Source: Janthinobacterium tructae (GTDB lineage: Bacteria > Pseudomonadota > Gammaproteobacteria > Burkholderiales > Burkholderiaceae_D). Taken from it: DNA of 64,000 bases. Both the position numbers and the translations under genes were made by a program. Position 1 is the stretch's first letter, and every line of letters starts with the position of its first letter. Below are positions 45,604 through 54,112 of this stretch, piece after piece. Location of the stretch: contig NZ_CP041185.1 in the NCBI RefSeq assembly GCF_006517255.1, forward strand, positions 2,480,001 to 2,544,000, given 5' to 3'. The notes beneath the pieces are model-generated. The model was not told where the DNA came from. It did no database searches and was given only the letters and a program-made list of their open reading frames with translations.

Positions 45604-46209
45604 TTAACGCGGAAAGTGGGGAGTCGGAATGGCGCGCCATTCCGGTGGAATAGCGGGCAACACGAAACGGCTGCAATCGTGGCCGGGCGGTGTCGACCGC
45701 TTGAGCAAGTGGTAATGCGTGGCGATGCGCTGCACGATGCGGTCGATGTCGGGCAGGTATTGCGGATTCGACTTCAGGTCGCCGCTGGCCAGCGTATAGC
45801 CGGAGAAATCGACGTACAGCCCCGACTCCGTGATTTGCGGCGGCAAGCCGTCCGGATGGCGCGTCATGATGATAGGGATGATCAGGTGGCTGGGCAGCGC
45901 ATACCAGGCGCGCCGCTCCTGTTCGATTAGTTGCATGGCAGCAAATTCACGCCGGGTATAGCCGTGTGCTTCATATTTGGGCGTGTACAGCACGATCATG
46001 CAGACGCTCTGGCACATGGCGCGCGCCACGCGCAGGTCGATATCGTCGCCACCGCCCAGCTGCTCGCTGTCGATGAACAGCACTTCTTCACGGTCGAGGT
46101 GAGGTTCCAGATAGCAAGCCAGCGCCTCGATGAGATCATTCTTGAACTTGTTCATGAACGCATATTGGCCGTGTGCATAGCTCAAGAAACAGCCGTAGCG
46201 GATCTCCAT
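45604..46209 (-). CDS. TIR-domain protein (putative NAD-cleaving effector)
   Basis: A 201-aa TIR-fold protein. Strand A reads CFLSYAH (residues 7-13), the DLRVARAMCQSVCMIVLYTP segment forms the BB-loop and strand D area, and YEAHGYTRREF places E88 where the catalytic Glu of TIR NADases lies (pattern W/YxxxE-F/L). The C-terminal third is unrecognised and Pro/His-rich near the end. ATG 46209 has GGGGGA five bases upstream; an extension of 18 residues upstream is less likely. It is the first gene of the two-gene operon with the KGGTGRT ATPase-TPR protein. Enzymatic activity is inferred from the conserved Glu only. Confidence 0.8.
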   Translation of the reverse strand: MEIRYGCFLSYAHGQYAFMNKFKNDLIEALACYLEPHLDREEVLFIDSEQLGGGDDIDLRVARAMCQSVCMIVLYTPKYEAHGYTRREFAAMQLIEQERRAWYALPSHLIIPIIMTRHPDGLPPQITESGLYVDFSGYTLASGDLKSNPQYLPDIDRIVQRIATHYHLLKRSTPPGHDCSRFVLPAIPPEWRAIPTPHFPR

Positions 46210-46301
46210 GGCATCCCCCTGTTCCCCGTGCGGCCCTGCCAACGCCGCGCCTTCATCCTGCAAGGCATGAGCTCACTGTAGCCCCCCCGGCAACAGCTCA
46301 G

Positions 46302-46386
46302 TTTGCGCTGGCGCAAAGATGTGTCTGGCGTCCTGGACACAGCAGAAAAAGCCAGAAACTGGCATGATCACGCCCATTTCTGGCAT
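46302..46386. promoter_or_regulatory. Candidate control region of the TIR/ATPase operon
   Basis: TTTGCGC-TG-GCGCAAA (46302-46317) is a perfect interrupted palindrome. CTGGCATG occurs twice as a direct repeat, 21 bases apart (46358-46365 and 46379-46386), within a larger GCCAGAAA/TTTCTGGC inverted repeat. All lie 93-177 bases before the TIR start. The gap 46210-46479 otherwise shows nothing. Confidence 0.45.
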
Positions 46387-46479
46387 GGCAGGCGCACAGG
46401 CAAGCGCCGCACAGGAAGCGCAAGGGCTTGATAACAAAAGGAAATATGCCGGCGCGCAACTGGCGCCGGCAATGAAGAC

Positions 46480-48534
46480 TTAAGCGCCCTTGGCGGGCAG
46501 GTTGCGGAAGAACTCCACCACTTCGTTGGTGTCGCGCGTGCGCTTGAACGGTGGCAGGCTTTGCCAGATGCGCTTGCCGTACGGTTTGGAAATGAGGCGC
46601 GGATCGCAGATCATCAGCACGCCGCGGTCGCCCTCGTCACGGATCAGCCGGCCTGCACCCTGCTTCAGGTTGATGATGGCTTCCGGCAGCGAATGGTGCA
46701 TGAAGCCGTTCTTGCCCTGTTTTTCCATCACTTCGATGCGCGCGGCCAGCACGGGATCGTCGGGCGGCGCGAACGGCAGCTTGTCGATGATCACCAGAGA
46801 GAGCGCATCGCCGCGCACGTCGACGCCTTCCCAGAAGCTCTGGCTGCCGATCAGCACGCCATTCCCGGCGGCGCGGAACTGGTCCAGCAATTCCGTGCGG
46901 CCCTTGTCGCCCTGCACGAACAGGGGGTAGTTCAGGCCCCGCTGCTTGAATTCGTCGGCCAGGCGCTCGGCCGCGCGCTTGACGGCGCGCAAGGTGGTGC
47001 ACAGGAAGAAGGTGCGCCCGCCCGCCGCCTCGATGATGGGCAAGGCGCAGTCGATGACGGCATCCGTGTAGCCCAGCGAGTTCGGTTGCGGCAGGTTTTG
47101 CGGCACGAACAGCAAGCCCTGCTGGCCATAGTCGAAGGGGCTCGGCCAGGTGTGCGACGGTTCGCCCGTCAAGCCCATCTGTTCCGAAAAATGCTTAAAA
47201 TCGTTCTTCACGGCCAGGGTGGCGGACGTGAAAATCCAGCTGCGCGGCGTGCCTTCGCGCTGGTTGTTGAAGATCGGGGCGATCGACAATGGTGTTTTAT
47301 GCAACTGCAGGGAGCTGGAAAACGCCTCCACCCAGAACACGGCTTCTTCGCCGGCCGCGACCTTGGCCTTCGGATCGAACTTCCAGCCGCTCAGCTGCTG
47401 CGCCAGCTCGACGCCGCGCACTCTGCACTGCTCCAGCGTTTCCGCCCGTTCCGCCTGGGTTTCCAGCACGGCCACCATGCCGTCAAGCTCATCCTTGAGC
47501 GTGTCCAGCGCGGGGAAAAAGTCGCTCGACGGGGCGATTTGCGGCAGCGACAGGCGCACGATATCCTGCGGGAAGGTCAATCGCAGGTCGCGCGCCGCCT
47601 TTTCCACCACCGTCACCGTCTTGGCCCAGTCGATGCCGCGCGCGTGCGCCAGGCCCTCGGCCAGCACGTCGCGGCACAGTTCCAGGATTTGCGAGGTCGA
47701 CACCGTGTTACCGAAGAACAAAGTGGCCGTATCGGGCAACTGGTGCGCCTCATCGAAGATGATGGTGTTGGCCGACGGCAGCAATTCCGCCACGCCCGTG
47801 TCCTTCAGGGCCACGTCGGCGAAGAACAAGTGATGGTTGACCACCACCACGTCGGCCTGCTGGGCTTCCTTGCGGGCCTTCATGACGAAGCAATCCTGGT
47901 AATACTGGCACTCGGCGCCCATGCAGGTGTCGCGCGTGGACGTCACCAGGTTCCAGATCATGGCGTTTTCCGGCACCTTGGCCAGTTCCGCCTTGTCGCC
48001 GGAACTGGTCATCTTGATGAAGCGCGAGATTTCGCGCAAATGCCCCACGTCGTCGCGCGAGGTCATGCGCCCGTTTTGCAGCGTGCGTTCCAGGTGATAG
48101 TGGCAGACGTAGTTCGAGCGGCCCTTCAGCAGTGCCACGGAGACAGGTGCCTGCAGCGCGGCGCGCACGGTGGGGATATCGCGCAGGAACAATTGGTCCT
48201 GCAAGTTCTTCGTGCCGGTAGACACGATGGTCTTGCCGCCCCACATCAGGGCCGGCACCAGGTAGGCGAAGGTTTTACCCGTGCCCGTGCCCGCCTCGGC
48301 GATCAGGGTGGTCTGGCTGTCGATGGCATGCGCGATGGCCTTGGCCATTTCCGTTTGCGAACGGCGCGGCTTGTAGCTGCCCACGGCGGGACCGAGCGGG
48401 CCGCCCGCGCCGAACAGGCGCTCGATGTCGGCATCGTGCTTGCCAGGGGCCGCCTGGGGTTCGGCTGGCAGACTGGCGTGCAAATCGGCAGGCTGGCCAT
48501 CTGGGTTTACAGGCAATAAATTGTGGTCGGTCAA
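46480..48534 (-). CDS. dinG: DinG/YoaA-family ATP-dependent DNA helicase
   Basis: A 684-aa XPD-like superfamily 2 helicase (5' to 3'). Motif I is EAGTGTGKTFAYL, Walker B is DEAHQL, the late motifs are QGAGRLIRDEGDRG and SFWEGVDVRGD, and the four iron-sulfur cysteines are in YVCHYH and TCMGAECQYYQDC. It acts in repair of replication-transcription conflicts and DNA damage tolerance. The start appears to be TTG at 48534 (MTDHNLLPVN); no upstream ATG was found and the SD is weak. Whether it is closer to DinG or YoaA is not settled. Confidence 0.93.
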   Translation of the reverse strand: MTDHNLLPVNPDGQPADLHASLPAEPQAAPGKHDADIERLFGAGGPLGPAVGSYKPRRSQTEMAKAIAHAIDSQTTLIAEAGTGTGKTFAYLVPALMWGGKTIVSTGTKNLQDQLFLRDIPTVRAALQAPVSVALLKGRSNYVCHYHLERTLQNGRMTSRDDVGHLREISRFIKMTSSGDKAELAKVPENAMIWNLVTSTRDTCMGAECQYYQDCFVMKARKEAQQADVVVVNHHLFFADVALKDTGVAELLPSANTIIFDEAHQLPDTATLFFGNTVSTSQILELCRDVLAEGLAHARGIDWAKTVTVVEKAARDLRLTFPQDIVRLSLPQIAPSSDFFPALDTLKDELDGMVAVLETQAERAETLEQCRVRGVELAQQLSGWKFDPKAKVAAGEEAVFWVEAFSSSLQLHKTPLSIAPIFNNQREGTPRSWIFTSATLAVKNDFKHFSEQMGLTGEPSHTWPSPFDYGQQGLLFVPQNLPQPNSLGYTDAVIDCALPIIEAAGGRTFFLCTTLRAVKRAAERLADEFKQRGLNYPLFVQGDKGRTELLDQFRAAGNGVLIGSQSFWEGVDVRGDALSLVIIDKLPFAPPDDPVLAARIEVMEKQGKNGFMHHSLPEAIINLKQGAGRLIRDEGDRGVLMICDPRLISKPYGKRIWQSLPPFKRTRDTNEVVEFFRNLPAKGA

Positions 48535-48577
48535 AATATACTTAAGTGAAGGCTGGACTGGACGCTACTGGCGCCCA

Positions 48578-48778
48578 TCAGGCGGGAACGTCGGGCACCA
48601 ACTGCATTTTCAGCAAGGTGATGTGATCCTTCAATTGCAATTTGCGCTTTTTCAGGCGGCGCAGCTGCAGCTCGTCATGGTGACCATCGAGTATCAGCAA
48701 CTCGATGACGGCATCAAGGTCGCGGTGCTCCACGTTGAGTTCAATCAGGCGCCGCTCTATTTGCTGTGCATCGCTCAT
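48578..48778 (-). CDS. YdcH-family (DUF465) small protein
   Basis: A 66-aa highly charged helical protein: RRLIELNVEHRDLDAVIELL and LRRLKKRKLQLKDHITLL are the DUF465 hairpin. The family is widespread and of unknown function. ATG 48778 is preferred over an in-frame start 26 residues upstream because it matches the family N-terminus (MSDAQQIERRL). It lies 43 bases upstream of dinG in the same direction. Confidence 0.85.
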   Translation of the reverse strand: MSDAQQIERRLIELNVEHRDLDAVIELLILDGHHDELQLRRLKKRKLQLKDHITLLKMQLVPDVPA

Positions 48779-48923
48779 GTGTTGCGTTCCAGGCAGTGTT
48801 GGTAACAGGCGCGCGCAACGTACGCAGGCAGCCATTGACGCCGGCATCACCGGCAAGTGCGTAGTTTAACCTGCCGCGCGCCTTAGGGCACGCCATTTCC
48901 GGCATGCCCCGCGCACGGCAGTC

Positions 48924-49652
48924 TTAATTGACTGGCGGCACAGGCACAGCAGCCGCTGGCGTGCTGGCAGCAGATGCGGCCGCCTTGGCAGCCTTGGCCT
49001 GCGCCTCGGCCTGGCGCTCGGCCAGGCGTTGCGCCACGCGTTTCTGGCGCGCCACGGCGTCAGCCTGCTTGCGCGCATAGTCTGCCTCGCGGGCCGCACG
49101 GCGCGGCGCTTCGGCGGCTGCGGCAGCGGCTTGCTTCGCCAGCTTCGCCGCTTGCGCAGCCTCGCGCTCGGCAAGGCTCTTGCCTTCCGGCTTGGGCGGC
49201 GCCGGCTCGGGCGTGACCACTTTCACGGGTTTGGGCATGGCCGCAGTGCGCTGCTCGGCGTCCAGGCGCGCATCTTCCTGCGTCCTGGCCAGATCGATAT
49301 CGCGCAGGCGCACGGATTCGGCCCGCTTGAAGTAATTGGCTTCCGCGTCGACGGCGCGCAGGCGCACGAGGATCAGGCGGCGCTTTTCCTTGGCCTGGTC
49401 CAGGCAGTTATTCACGAAAAACTTGTCGTAGCACTCCAGTTCGCGCGCGGCAAACTCATTTTCGGCCGCCTCGCGCTCGCTGGCTGACTGCTTCAGCTTG
49501 GCGTCCGCTTCTTCCACCGACAAGGTCGCGGGCACCTGCGGTGCCCCAACCTCATCCAATGCTGCGGCACCCTGGTGTGCGCAGGCGGACAATGCCAGAG
49601 CCAGGCCCAGCGCCGCACCCAGCTTGTATAGTGTATTTGCCATGATGTTCAT
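48924..49652 (-). CDS. Lipoprotein with charged coiled-coil repeats
   Basis: A 242-aa lipoprotein of unknown function. Its signal ends LALALSACAH, with a Cys lipobox. After that it is almost wholly Ala/Glu/Arg/Lys-rich and predicted helical or coiled coil (LKQSASEREAAENEFAAREL, AEREAAQAAKLAKQAAAAAA), with a Pro-rich break (KVVTPEPAPPKPEGK) in the middle. Two Cys (ECYDKFFVNNC) may form a disulfide in the periplasm. Starts at 49652 and 49643 are both possible. It follows zapE by ten bases, so it is probably cotranscribed with it. Confidence 0.7.
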   Translation of the reverse strand: MNIMANTLYKLGAALGLALALSACAHQGAAALDEVGAPQVPATLSVEEADAKLKQSASEREAAENEFAARELECYDKFFVNNCLDQAKEKRRLILVRLRAVDAEANYFKRAESVRLRDIDLARTQEDARLDAEQRTAAMPKPVKVVTPEPAPPKPEGKSLAEREAAQAAKLAKQAAAAAAEAPRRAAREADYARKQADAVARQKRVAQRLAERQAEAQAKAAKAAASAASTPAAAVPVPPVN

Positions 49653-49662
49653 TATCCCTGCC

Positions 49663-50760
49663 TCAAACGATCGCGTCGGCCGCGCCGCGCTGTTCTTTTT
49701 CCATGTATTCGCGCGATTGCATCTCGATGATACGCGAAACGGTACGGTGAAACTCGTTGGCCAGCATGCCGTTCGTGTACAGCTGCTCTGGCGCCACTTC
49801 GGCCGACATGATCAGCTTGACCTTTTGATCATAAAACACGTCGATCAGCCAGGTAAAGCGGCGCGCTTCGGACGACTGCGCCGCCGACATGGCCGGGATG
49901 CCGGACAATATCACCGTATGAAAGCGGCTGGCGATTTCCAGGTAATCATTTTGCGAGCGGGGTCCGCCGCACAGGGTGGCGAAATCGAACCAGATGATGC
50001 CGCCGGCGCGGCGCAGGCAATGGATTTCGCGGCTCTCGATGCGGATGTGCGCATCTTCATCGGCCGTCTCGGCGATGCGCGTGTAGGCATCGCGCAGGGC
50101 CTTGTCGGTGGCGGCGCCCAGCGGCGTGTAGTAACTTTCCACCTGTTCCAGCGCGCGGCCGCGGTAATCGACGCCCGCGTCGACGTTCATCACGTCGAGC
50201 TTGTCCTTCAGCAGCGCGATGGTCGGCAGCATGCGGTCGCGGTGCAGGCCGTCCGGATACAGCAGGTCGGGATCGTAATTCGAGGTCATGATGAAGGACA
50301 CGCCATTGGCGAACAGGGCCGACAGCAAGTTGTACAGGATCATCGCGTCGGCGATGTCCGAGACGTGGAATTCATCGAAGCAGATCAGGCGGTATTTTTT
50401 GGCGATACGCTTGGCCACTTCGTCGAGCGGGTCGGCCACGCCTTTCAATTCGTCGAGCTGCTGGTGCACACCGCGCATGAATTCATGAAAGTGCAAGCGC
50501 GTCTTGCGCACCACGGGCACGACCGAGTAAAAACTGTCCATCAGGAACGATTTGCCGCGCCCCACGCCACCCCACATGTACACGCCTTTCGGCACGGCAG
50601 GACGGTTCAGCAGGCGCTTGAAGGTACTCGAGCGCTGGCCCTTGTAGGCCACCCACTCGTCATAGCACAGTTGCAGGCGGTCGACCGCGCGCCGCTGGGC
50701 GGCATCGGCCTTGAAATCGCGCTTCTGCAACGCGTGCTGGTAAAACTCTTCAACGTTCAT
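49663..50760 (-). CDS. zapE: Cell-division-associated ATPase ZapE (AFG1/LACE1 family)
   Basis: A 365-aa AAA-type P-loop ATPase. The Walker A is GGVGRGKS within GVYMWGGVGRGKSFLMD, Walker B is LICFDEFHVSD, and ETADEDAHIRIESREIHCLR and DYLEIASRFHTVILSGIP are family blocks. In E. coli ZapE acts at the Z-ring under stress. I prefer ATG 50760 (MNVEEFYQHALQKR); an ATG at 50790 would add ten residues. It lies downstream of odhL, past a strong hairpin. Confidence 0.94.
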   Translation of the reverse strand: MNVEEFYQHALQKRDFKADAAQRRAVDRLQLCYDEWVAYKGQRSSTFKRLLNRPAVPKGVYMWGGVGRGKSFLMDSFYSVVPVVRKTRLHFHEFMRGVHQQLDELKGVADPLDEVAKRIAKKYRLICFDEFHVSDIADAMILYNLLSALFANGVSFIMTSNYDPDLLYPDGLHRDRMLPTIALLKDKLDVMNVDAGVDYRGRALEQVESYYTPLGAATDKALRDAYTRIAETADEDAHIRIESREIHCLRRAGGIIWFDFATLCGGPRSQNDYLEIASRFHTVILSGIPAMSAAQSSEARRFTWLIDVFYDQKVKLIMSAEVAPEQLYTNGMLANEFHRTVSRIIEMQSREYMEKEQRGAADAIV

Positions 50761-50798
50761 GGGATTCGATTCAACAGGGATTCTTGACATAGCGCAAA

Positions 50799-50833
50799 CG
50801 GGCCGGCAAGGCAGAAACTGCTTTGCCGGCCCG
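50799..50833 (-). terminator. Strong hairpin after odhL
   Basis: CGGGCCGGCAA-GCAG arms pair around AAA over about 16 bases, followed on the minus strand by only TTT. It separates odhL from zapE and may be a partial terminator. Confidence 0.7.
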
Positions 50834-50852
50834 CTGCGAAGTACCGTAGCGC

Positions 50853-52283
50853 TTAGAAGTTCAGCGTACGCTTATCGACGGCCAGTGCCGCTTCCTTGGT
50901 CGCTTCCGACAAGGATGGATGCGCGTGGCAGATGCGCGCGATGTCTTCGGCCGAGGCCTTGAATTCCATCGCCACGACGGCTTCGGAAATCAGTTCGGAG
51001 GCCATCGGGCCGACGATGTGCACGCCGAGGATTTCATCGGTGGTCGCATCGGCCAGGAATTTCACCATGCCCGAGGTATCGCCCAGCGCGCGCGCACGGC
51101 CATTGGCCATGAACGGGAAGGTGCCGGCCTTGTAGGCGATGCCTTCGGCCTTCAGGGTTTGCTCGGTCTTGCCGACCCACGCGATTTCCGGCGAGGTGTA
51201 GATCACCCAGGGAATCGTGTTGAAGTTGGTGTGACCATGCTGGCCGGCGATACGCTCGGCCACGGCAACGCCTTCTTCTTCCGCCTTGTGCGCCAGCATC
51301 GGGCCGCGCACGACGTCGCCCACTGCCCAGACGTTCGGCAGGTTGGTCTTGCAGTCGCCGTCGACGGCGATGAAGCCGCGTTCGTCGAGCTGCAGGCCGA
51401 CCTTGTCGGCACCCAGGCCATTCGTGTTCGGCGTACGGCCGATCGAGATGATCAGTTTGTCGAACACGGCTTTTTGCGCTTCGCCCTTGGCGTCCACGAA
51501 TTCCACGGTGACGTCTTTCTTGCCTGGCGTGATCGCGCCGATCTTGCAACCGAGGTTGATCTTCAAGCCTTGCTTGATGAACAGCTTCGACGCTTCCTTG
51601 GCGATCTGCTCGTCGACAGCGCCCAGGAAGACCGGCAGGCCTTCGAGCACGGTGACGTCGGAACCCAGGCGGCGCCAGACGCTGCCCATTTCCAGACCGA
51701 TCACGCCGGCACCGATGACGCCCAGCTTGGCTGGAACGGCGTCGATGGTCAGTGCGCCCGTGTTCGACAGGATCAGTTTCTCGTCGAATGGTGCGCCCGG
51801 CAATTCGCGTGCGTTCGAACCCGTGGCGATGACCACATGCTTGGCCGTCAGGGTTTCGTTGGCTGCGCCCGTCACGCTGATGTCATACGTGCCAGCGGCG
51901 GCGGCAGCGAAAGCGGCGCGGCCGTGGAAGAAGGCGATCTTGTTCTTCTTGAACAGGTACAGGATGCCGTCGTTGTTTTGCTTGACGACGGTGTCTTTGC
52001 GCTTGAGCATCTGGCCCAGGTTCAGCTTCAGGCCGGCAACGTCGATGCCGTGCTCGGCGAAGCTGTGGCCCGCGTGTTCAAAATGCTCGGACGATTGCAG
52101 CAGCGCTTTCGACGGGATGCAGCCGACGTTGGTGCAGGTACCGCCAGGTGCGGCGCCGCCCTTGGCGTTCGACCACTCGTCGACGCAAGCGACGGAAAAG
52201 CCCAGCTGCGCTGCGCGGATGGCGGCGATGTAGCCGCCAGGGCCCGCGCCGATGACCACTACGTCAAATTGTTTAGTACTCAT
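50853..52283 (-). CDS. lpdA: Dihydrolipoyl dehydrogenase (E3 of 2-oxoglutarate dehydrogenase)
   Basis: A 476-aa flavoprotein disulfide reductase that reoxidises the lipoyl group of the 2-oxoglutarate dehydrogenase complex. It has the FAD-binding VVVIGAGPGGYIAAI, the redox pair Cys50/Cys55 in GGTCTNVGCIPSK, the NAD site GVIGAGVIGLEMGSV and the C-terminal His-Glu dyad in HAHPSLSE. It is the last gene of the odhA-odhB-pspC-odhL run. Its ATG (52283) overlaps the PspC stop by 11 bases. Confidence 0.97.
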   Translation of the reverse strand: MSTKQFDVVVIGAGPGGYIAAIRAAQLGFSVACVDEWSNAKGGAAPGGTCTNVGCIPSKALLQSSEHFEHAGHSFAEHGIDVAGLKLNLGQMLKRKDTVVKQNNDGILYLFKKNKIAFFHGRAAFAAAAAGTYDISVTGAANETLTAKHVVIATGSNARELPGAPFDEKLILSNTGALTIDAVPAKLGVIGAGVIGLEMGSVWRRLGSDVTVLEGLPVFLGAVDEQIAKEASKLFIKQGLKINLGCKIGAITPGKKDVTVEFVDAKGEAQKAVFDKLIISIGRTPNTNGLGADKVGLQLDERGFIAVDGDCKTNLPNVWAVGDVVRGPMLAHKAEEEGVAVAERIAGQHGHTNFNTIPWVIYTSPEIAWVGKTEQTLKAEGIAYKAGTFPFMANGRARALGDTSGMVKFLADATTDEILGVHIVGPMASELISEAVVAMEFKASAEDIARICHAHPSLSEATKEAALAVDKRTLNF

Positions 52284-52644
52284 GTTTTGTTATTCCAATC
52301 TCTTCGTCTGGTACGAAAATCCACAATAGAAGGTAAATCACCACGCCGAAGCCGAAGGTCAATGTAAACAGGACGAAAACCAGGCGCCAGATCCACGCTT
52401 CCATGCCGGAAGCGCGACCCAGGCCGCCACAGACGCCACCGAGCCAGCGGTCGTTGCGCGAACGGCGCAGGCGGTTGAATTCCTGCACCAGATCGTTCGA
52501 CGGACCGGATTCGGAGGGACTGTCCGATTTGTCCAGGTTGATATTGCTCAGGAGCTTGGCTTTCGCTTGCGCGAATTCCGCGTCGCTCAGGGCACCTGCC
52601 AGGTGCAACTCGTGCAGACGCTTGATTTCTTCAGAGACGTTCAT
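52273..52644 (-). CDS. SHOCT/PspC-domain small membrane protein
   Basis: A 123-aa protein. The N-terminus is a SHOCT-like helical segment (EEIKRLHELHLAGALSDAEF), a charged spacer follows, then a PspC domain: WLGGVCGGLGRASGMEAWIWRL, then the membrane segment VLFTLTFGFGVVIYLLLWIFV. PspC domains serve in envelope-stress signalling or as membrane tethers. The gene is embedded between odhB and odhL and overlaps odhL by 11 bases, so it is translated with the TCA complex genes. A function there is unknown. Confidence 0.88.
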   Translation of the reverse strand: MNVSEEIKRLHELHLAGALSDAEFAQAKAKLLSNINLDKSDSPSESGPSNDLVQEFNRLRRSRNDRWLGGVCGGLGRASGMEAWIWRLVFVLFTLTFGFGVVIYLLLWIFVPDEEIGITKHEY

Positions 52645-52738
52645 GGGAATCCTCTTTCATTGAGATCAGCCAGCTGCGTCTTCTGGCAAGGGGTATCAGC
52701 TACATTGCCCCGGCGGCGACGCCGGGGGACTACGGTGC

Positions 52739-53995
52739 TTACAGGTCCAGCAACAGGCGTGCAGGATCTTCCAGCGCTTCTTTCATCGCCACCAGGCCCA
52801 GGACGGCTTCGCGGCCGTCGATGATGCGGTGGTCGTAGGACATGGCCAGGTAGTTCATCGGACGCACCACGATCTGGCCGTTTTCGACCACGGCGCGGTC
52901 CTTGGTCGCATGCACGCCCAGGATGGCCGATTGTGGCGGGTTGATGATCGGGGTCGACAGCATGGAGCCGAAGGTGCCGCCGTTCGAGATCGAGAACGTG
53001 CCGCCCGTCAGGTCGTCCAGGGTCAGCTTGCCTTCCTTGGCTTTCGCACCGAATTCACCGATTTTTTTCTCGATGTCGGCGATCGACAGCTGGTCCGCAT
53101 TGCGGATGATAGGCACGACCAGGCCGCGTGGCGAACCGACAGCGATGCCGATGTCGAAGTAGCCGTGGTACAGGATGTCGTTGCCGTCAACGGAAGCGTT
53201 GATGATCGGGTATTTTTTCAGCGCGGCGACGGCGGCCTTGACGAAGAAGGACATGAAGCCCAGCTTGACGCCGTGCTCTTTCTCGAACTTGTCCTTGTAC
53301 TTGTTGCGCAGGTCGATGACCGGCTGCATGTTCACTTCATTGAACGTCGTCAGGATGGCGTTCGTCGATTGCGATTGCAGCAGGCGCTCGGCGATACGTG
53401 CGCGCAGGCGGCTCATCGGCACGCGCTCTTCCGGACGGTCGCCCAGGCTGGCGATGGTCGGCGTGGCGACTTGCTGCAGCGCTGGCTTGGCAGCGGCTGG
53501 CGCCAGTGGCGCGACAGCTGGCTTGGCGGAAGCGGCCAGGGCGTCGCCCTTGGTCACGCGGCCGTCTTTGCCGGAACCGGCGACGTCGCCAGCGGACAGG
53601 CCTTTTTCGGACAGGATCTTGGCAGCGGCAGGCATGGCGACATCGCCTTTGGTCGCAGCGGCTGGTGCCGACGCGTTAGCGGTGTCTTGCGCGGCGGCAG
53701 CCAGGGCTGGCGCAGGAACAGCGGATACTTCCATCGGGCTGACCTTGGCCGAGCCGTCGGTATCGATGATGGCGATGACTTCGCCGGCGACGACGGTGGC
53801 GCCGTCAGCCTTGATGATCTGCACGATCACGCCAGCGGCAGGCGCCGGCAGTTCCAGCACCACTTTATCGGTTTCGATATCGATCATGTTTTCGTCGCGC
53901 GCGACTGGCTCGCCGACTTTCTTGTGCCATGCCAGCAGGGTCGCTTCTGCAACCGACTCCGACAACTGGGGAACTTTGACTTCGATTTGTGCCAT
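52739..53995 (-). CDS. sucB: Dihydrolipoamide succinyltransferase (E2 of 2-oxoglutarate dehydrogenase)
   Basis: A 418-aa E2 core. The lipoyl domain carries K44 in [10 protein letters not shown], the peripheral-subunit-binding domain ([20 protein letters not shown]) follows an Ala-rich linker, and the catalytic domain ends with the active-site [13 protein letters not shown]. It transfers the succinyl group from E1 to CoA. It lies between odhA and the PspC gene. Confidence 0.97.
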   Translation of the reverse strand: MAQIEVKVPQLSESVAEATLLAWHKKVGEPVARDENMIDIETDKVVLELPAPAAGVIVQIIKADGATVVAGEVIAIIDTDGSAKVSPMEVSAVPAPALAAAAQDTANASAPAAATKGDVAMPAAAKILSEKGLSAGDVAGSGKDGRVTKGDALAASAKPAVAPLAPAAAKPALQQVATPTIASLGDRPEERVPMSRLRARIAERLLQSQSTNAILTTFNEVNMQPVIDLRNKYKDKFEKEHGVKLGFMSFFVKAAVAALKKYPIINASVDGNDILYHGYFDIGIAVGSPRGLVVPIIRNADQLSIADIEKKIGEFGAKAKEGKLTLDDLTGGTFSISNGGTFGSMLSTPIINPPQSAILGVHATKDRAVVENGQIVVRPMNYLAMSYDHRIIDGREAVLGLVAMKEALEDPARLLLDL

Positions 53996-54112
53996 GTAAA
54001 ACTCCGTTTATTTTGTTATTGCGGCGCTGCCCCTGCGTAGCAAGGGCGGCGCTCCGTCATGATGTATGCGAGCAGGCGCCATGCATACACATGGCGCCCC
54101 TTACCCTGCCAC

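Noticed and set aside
43194..45653. An 819-codon plus-strand frame opposite the ATPase-TPR gene
   Set aside because: Mirror of a repeat-rich gene; the apparent repeats are the complement of the TPR repeats.
45604..46209. Assignment of the TIR gene to an FxSxx-COOH peptide system
   Set aside because: TIR-like and ATPase/TPR genes occur there too, but no radical SAM gene or small FxSxx-ending peptide is present nearby.
46561..48519. A 652-codon plus-strand frame opposite dinG
   Set aside because: Shadow frame; the minus-strand helicase motifs and iron-sulfur cysteines are decisive.
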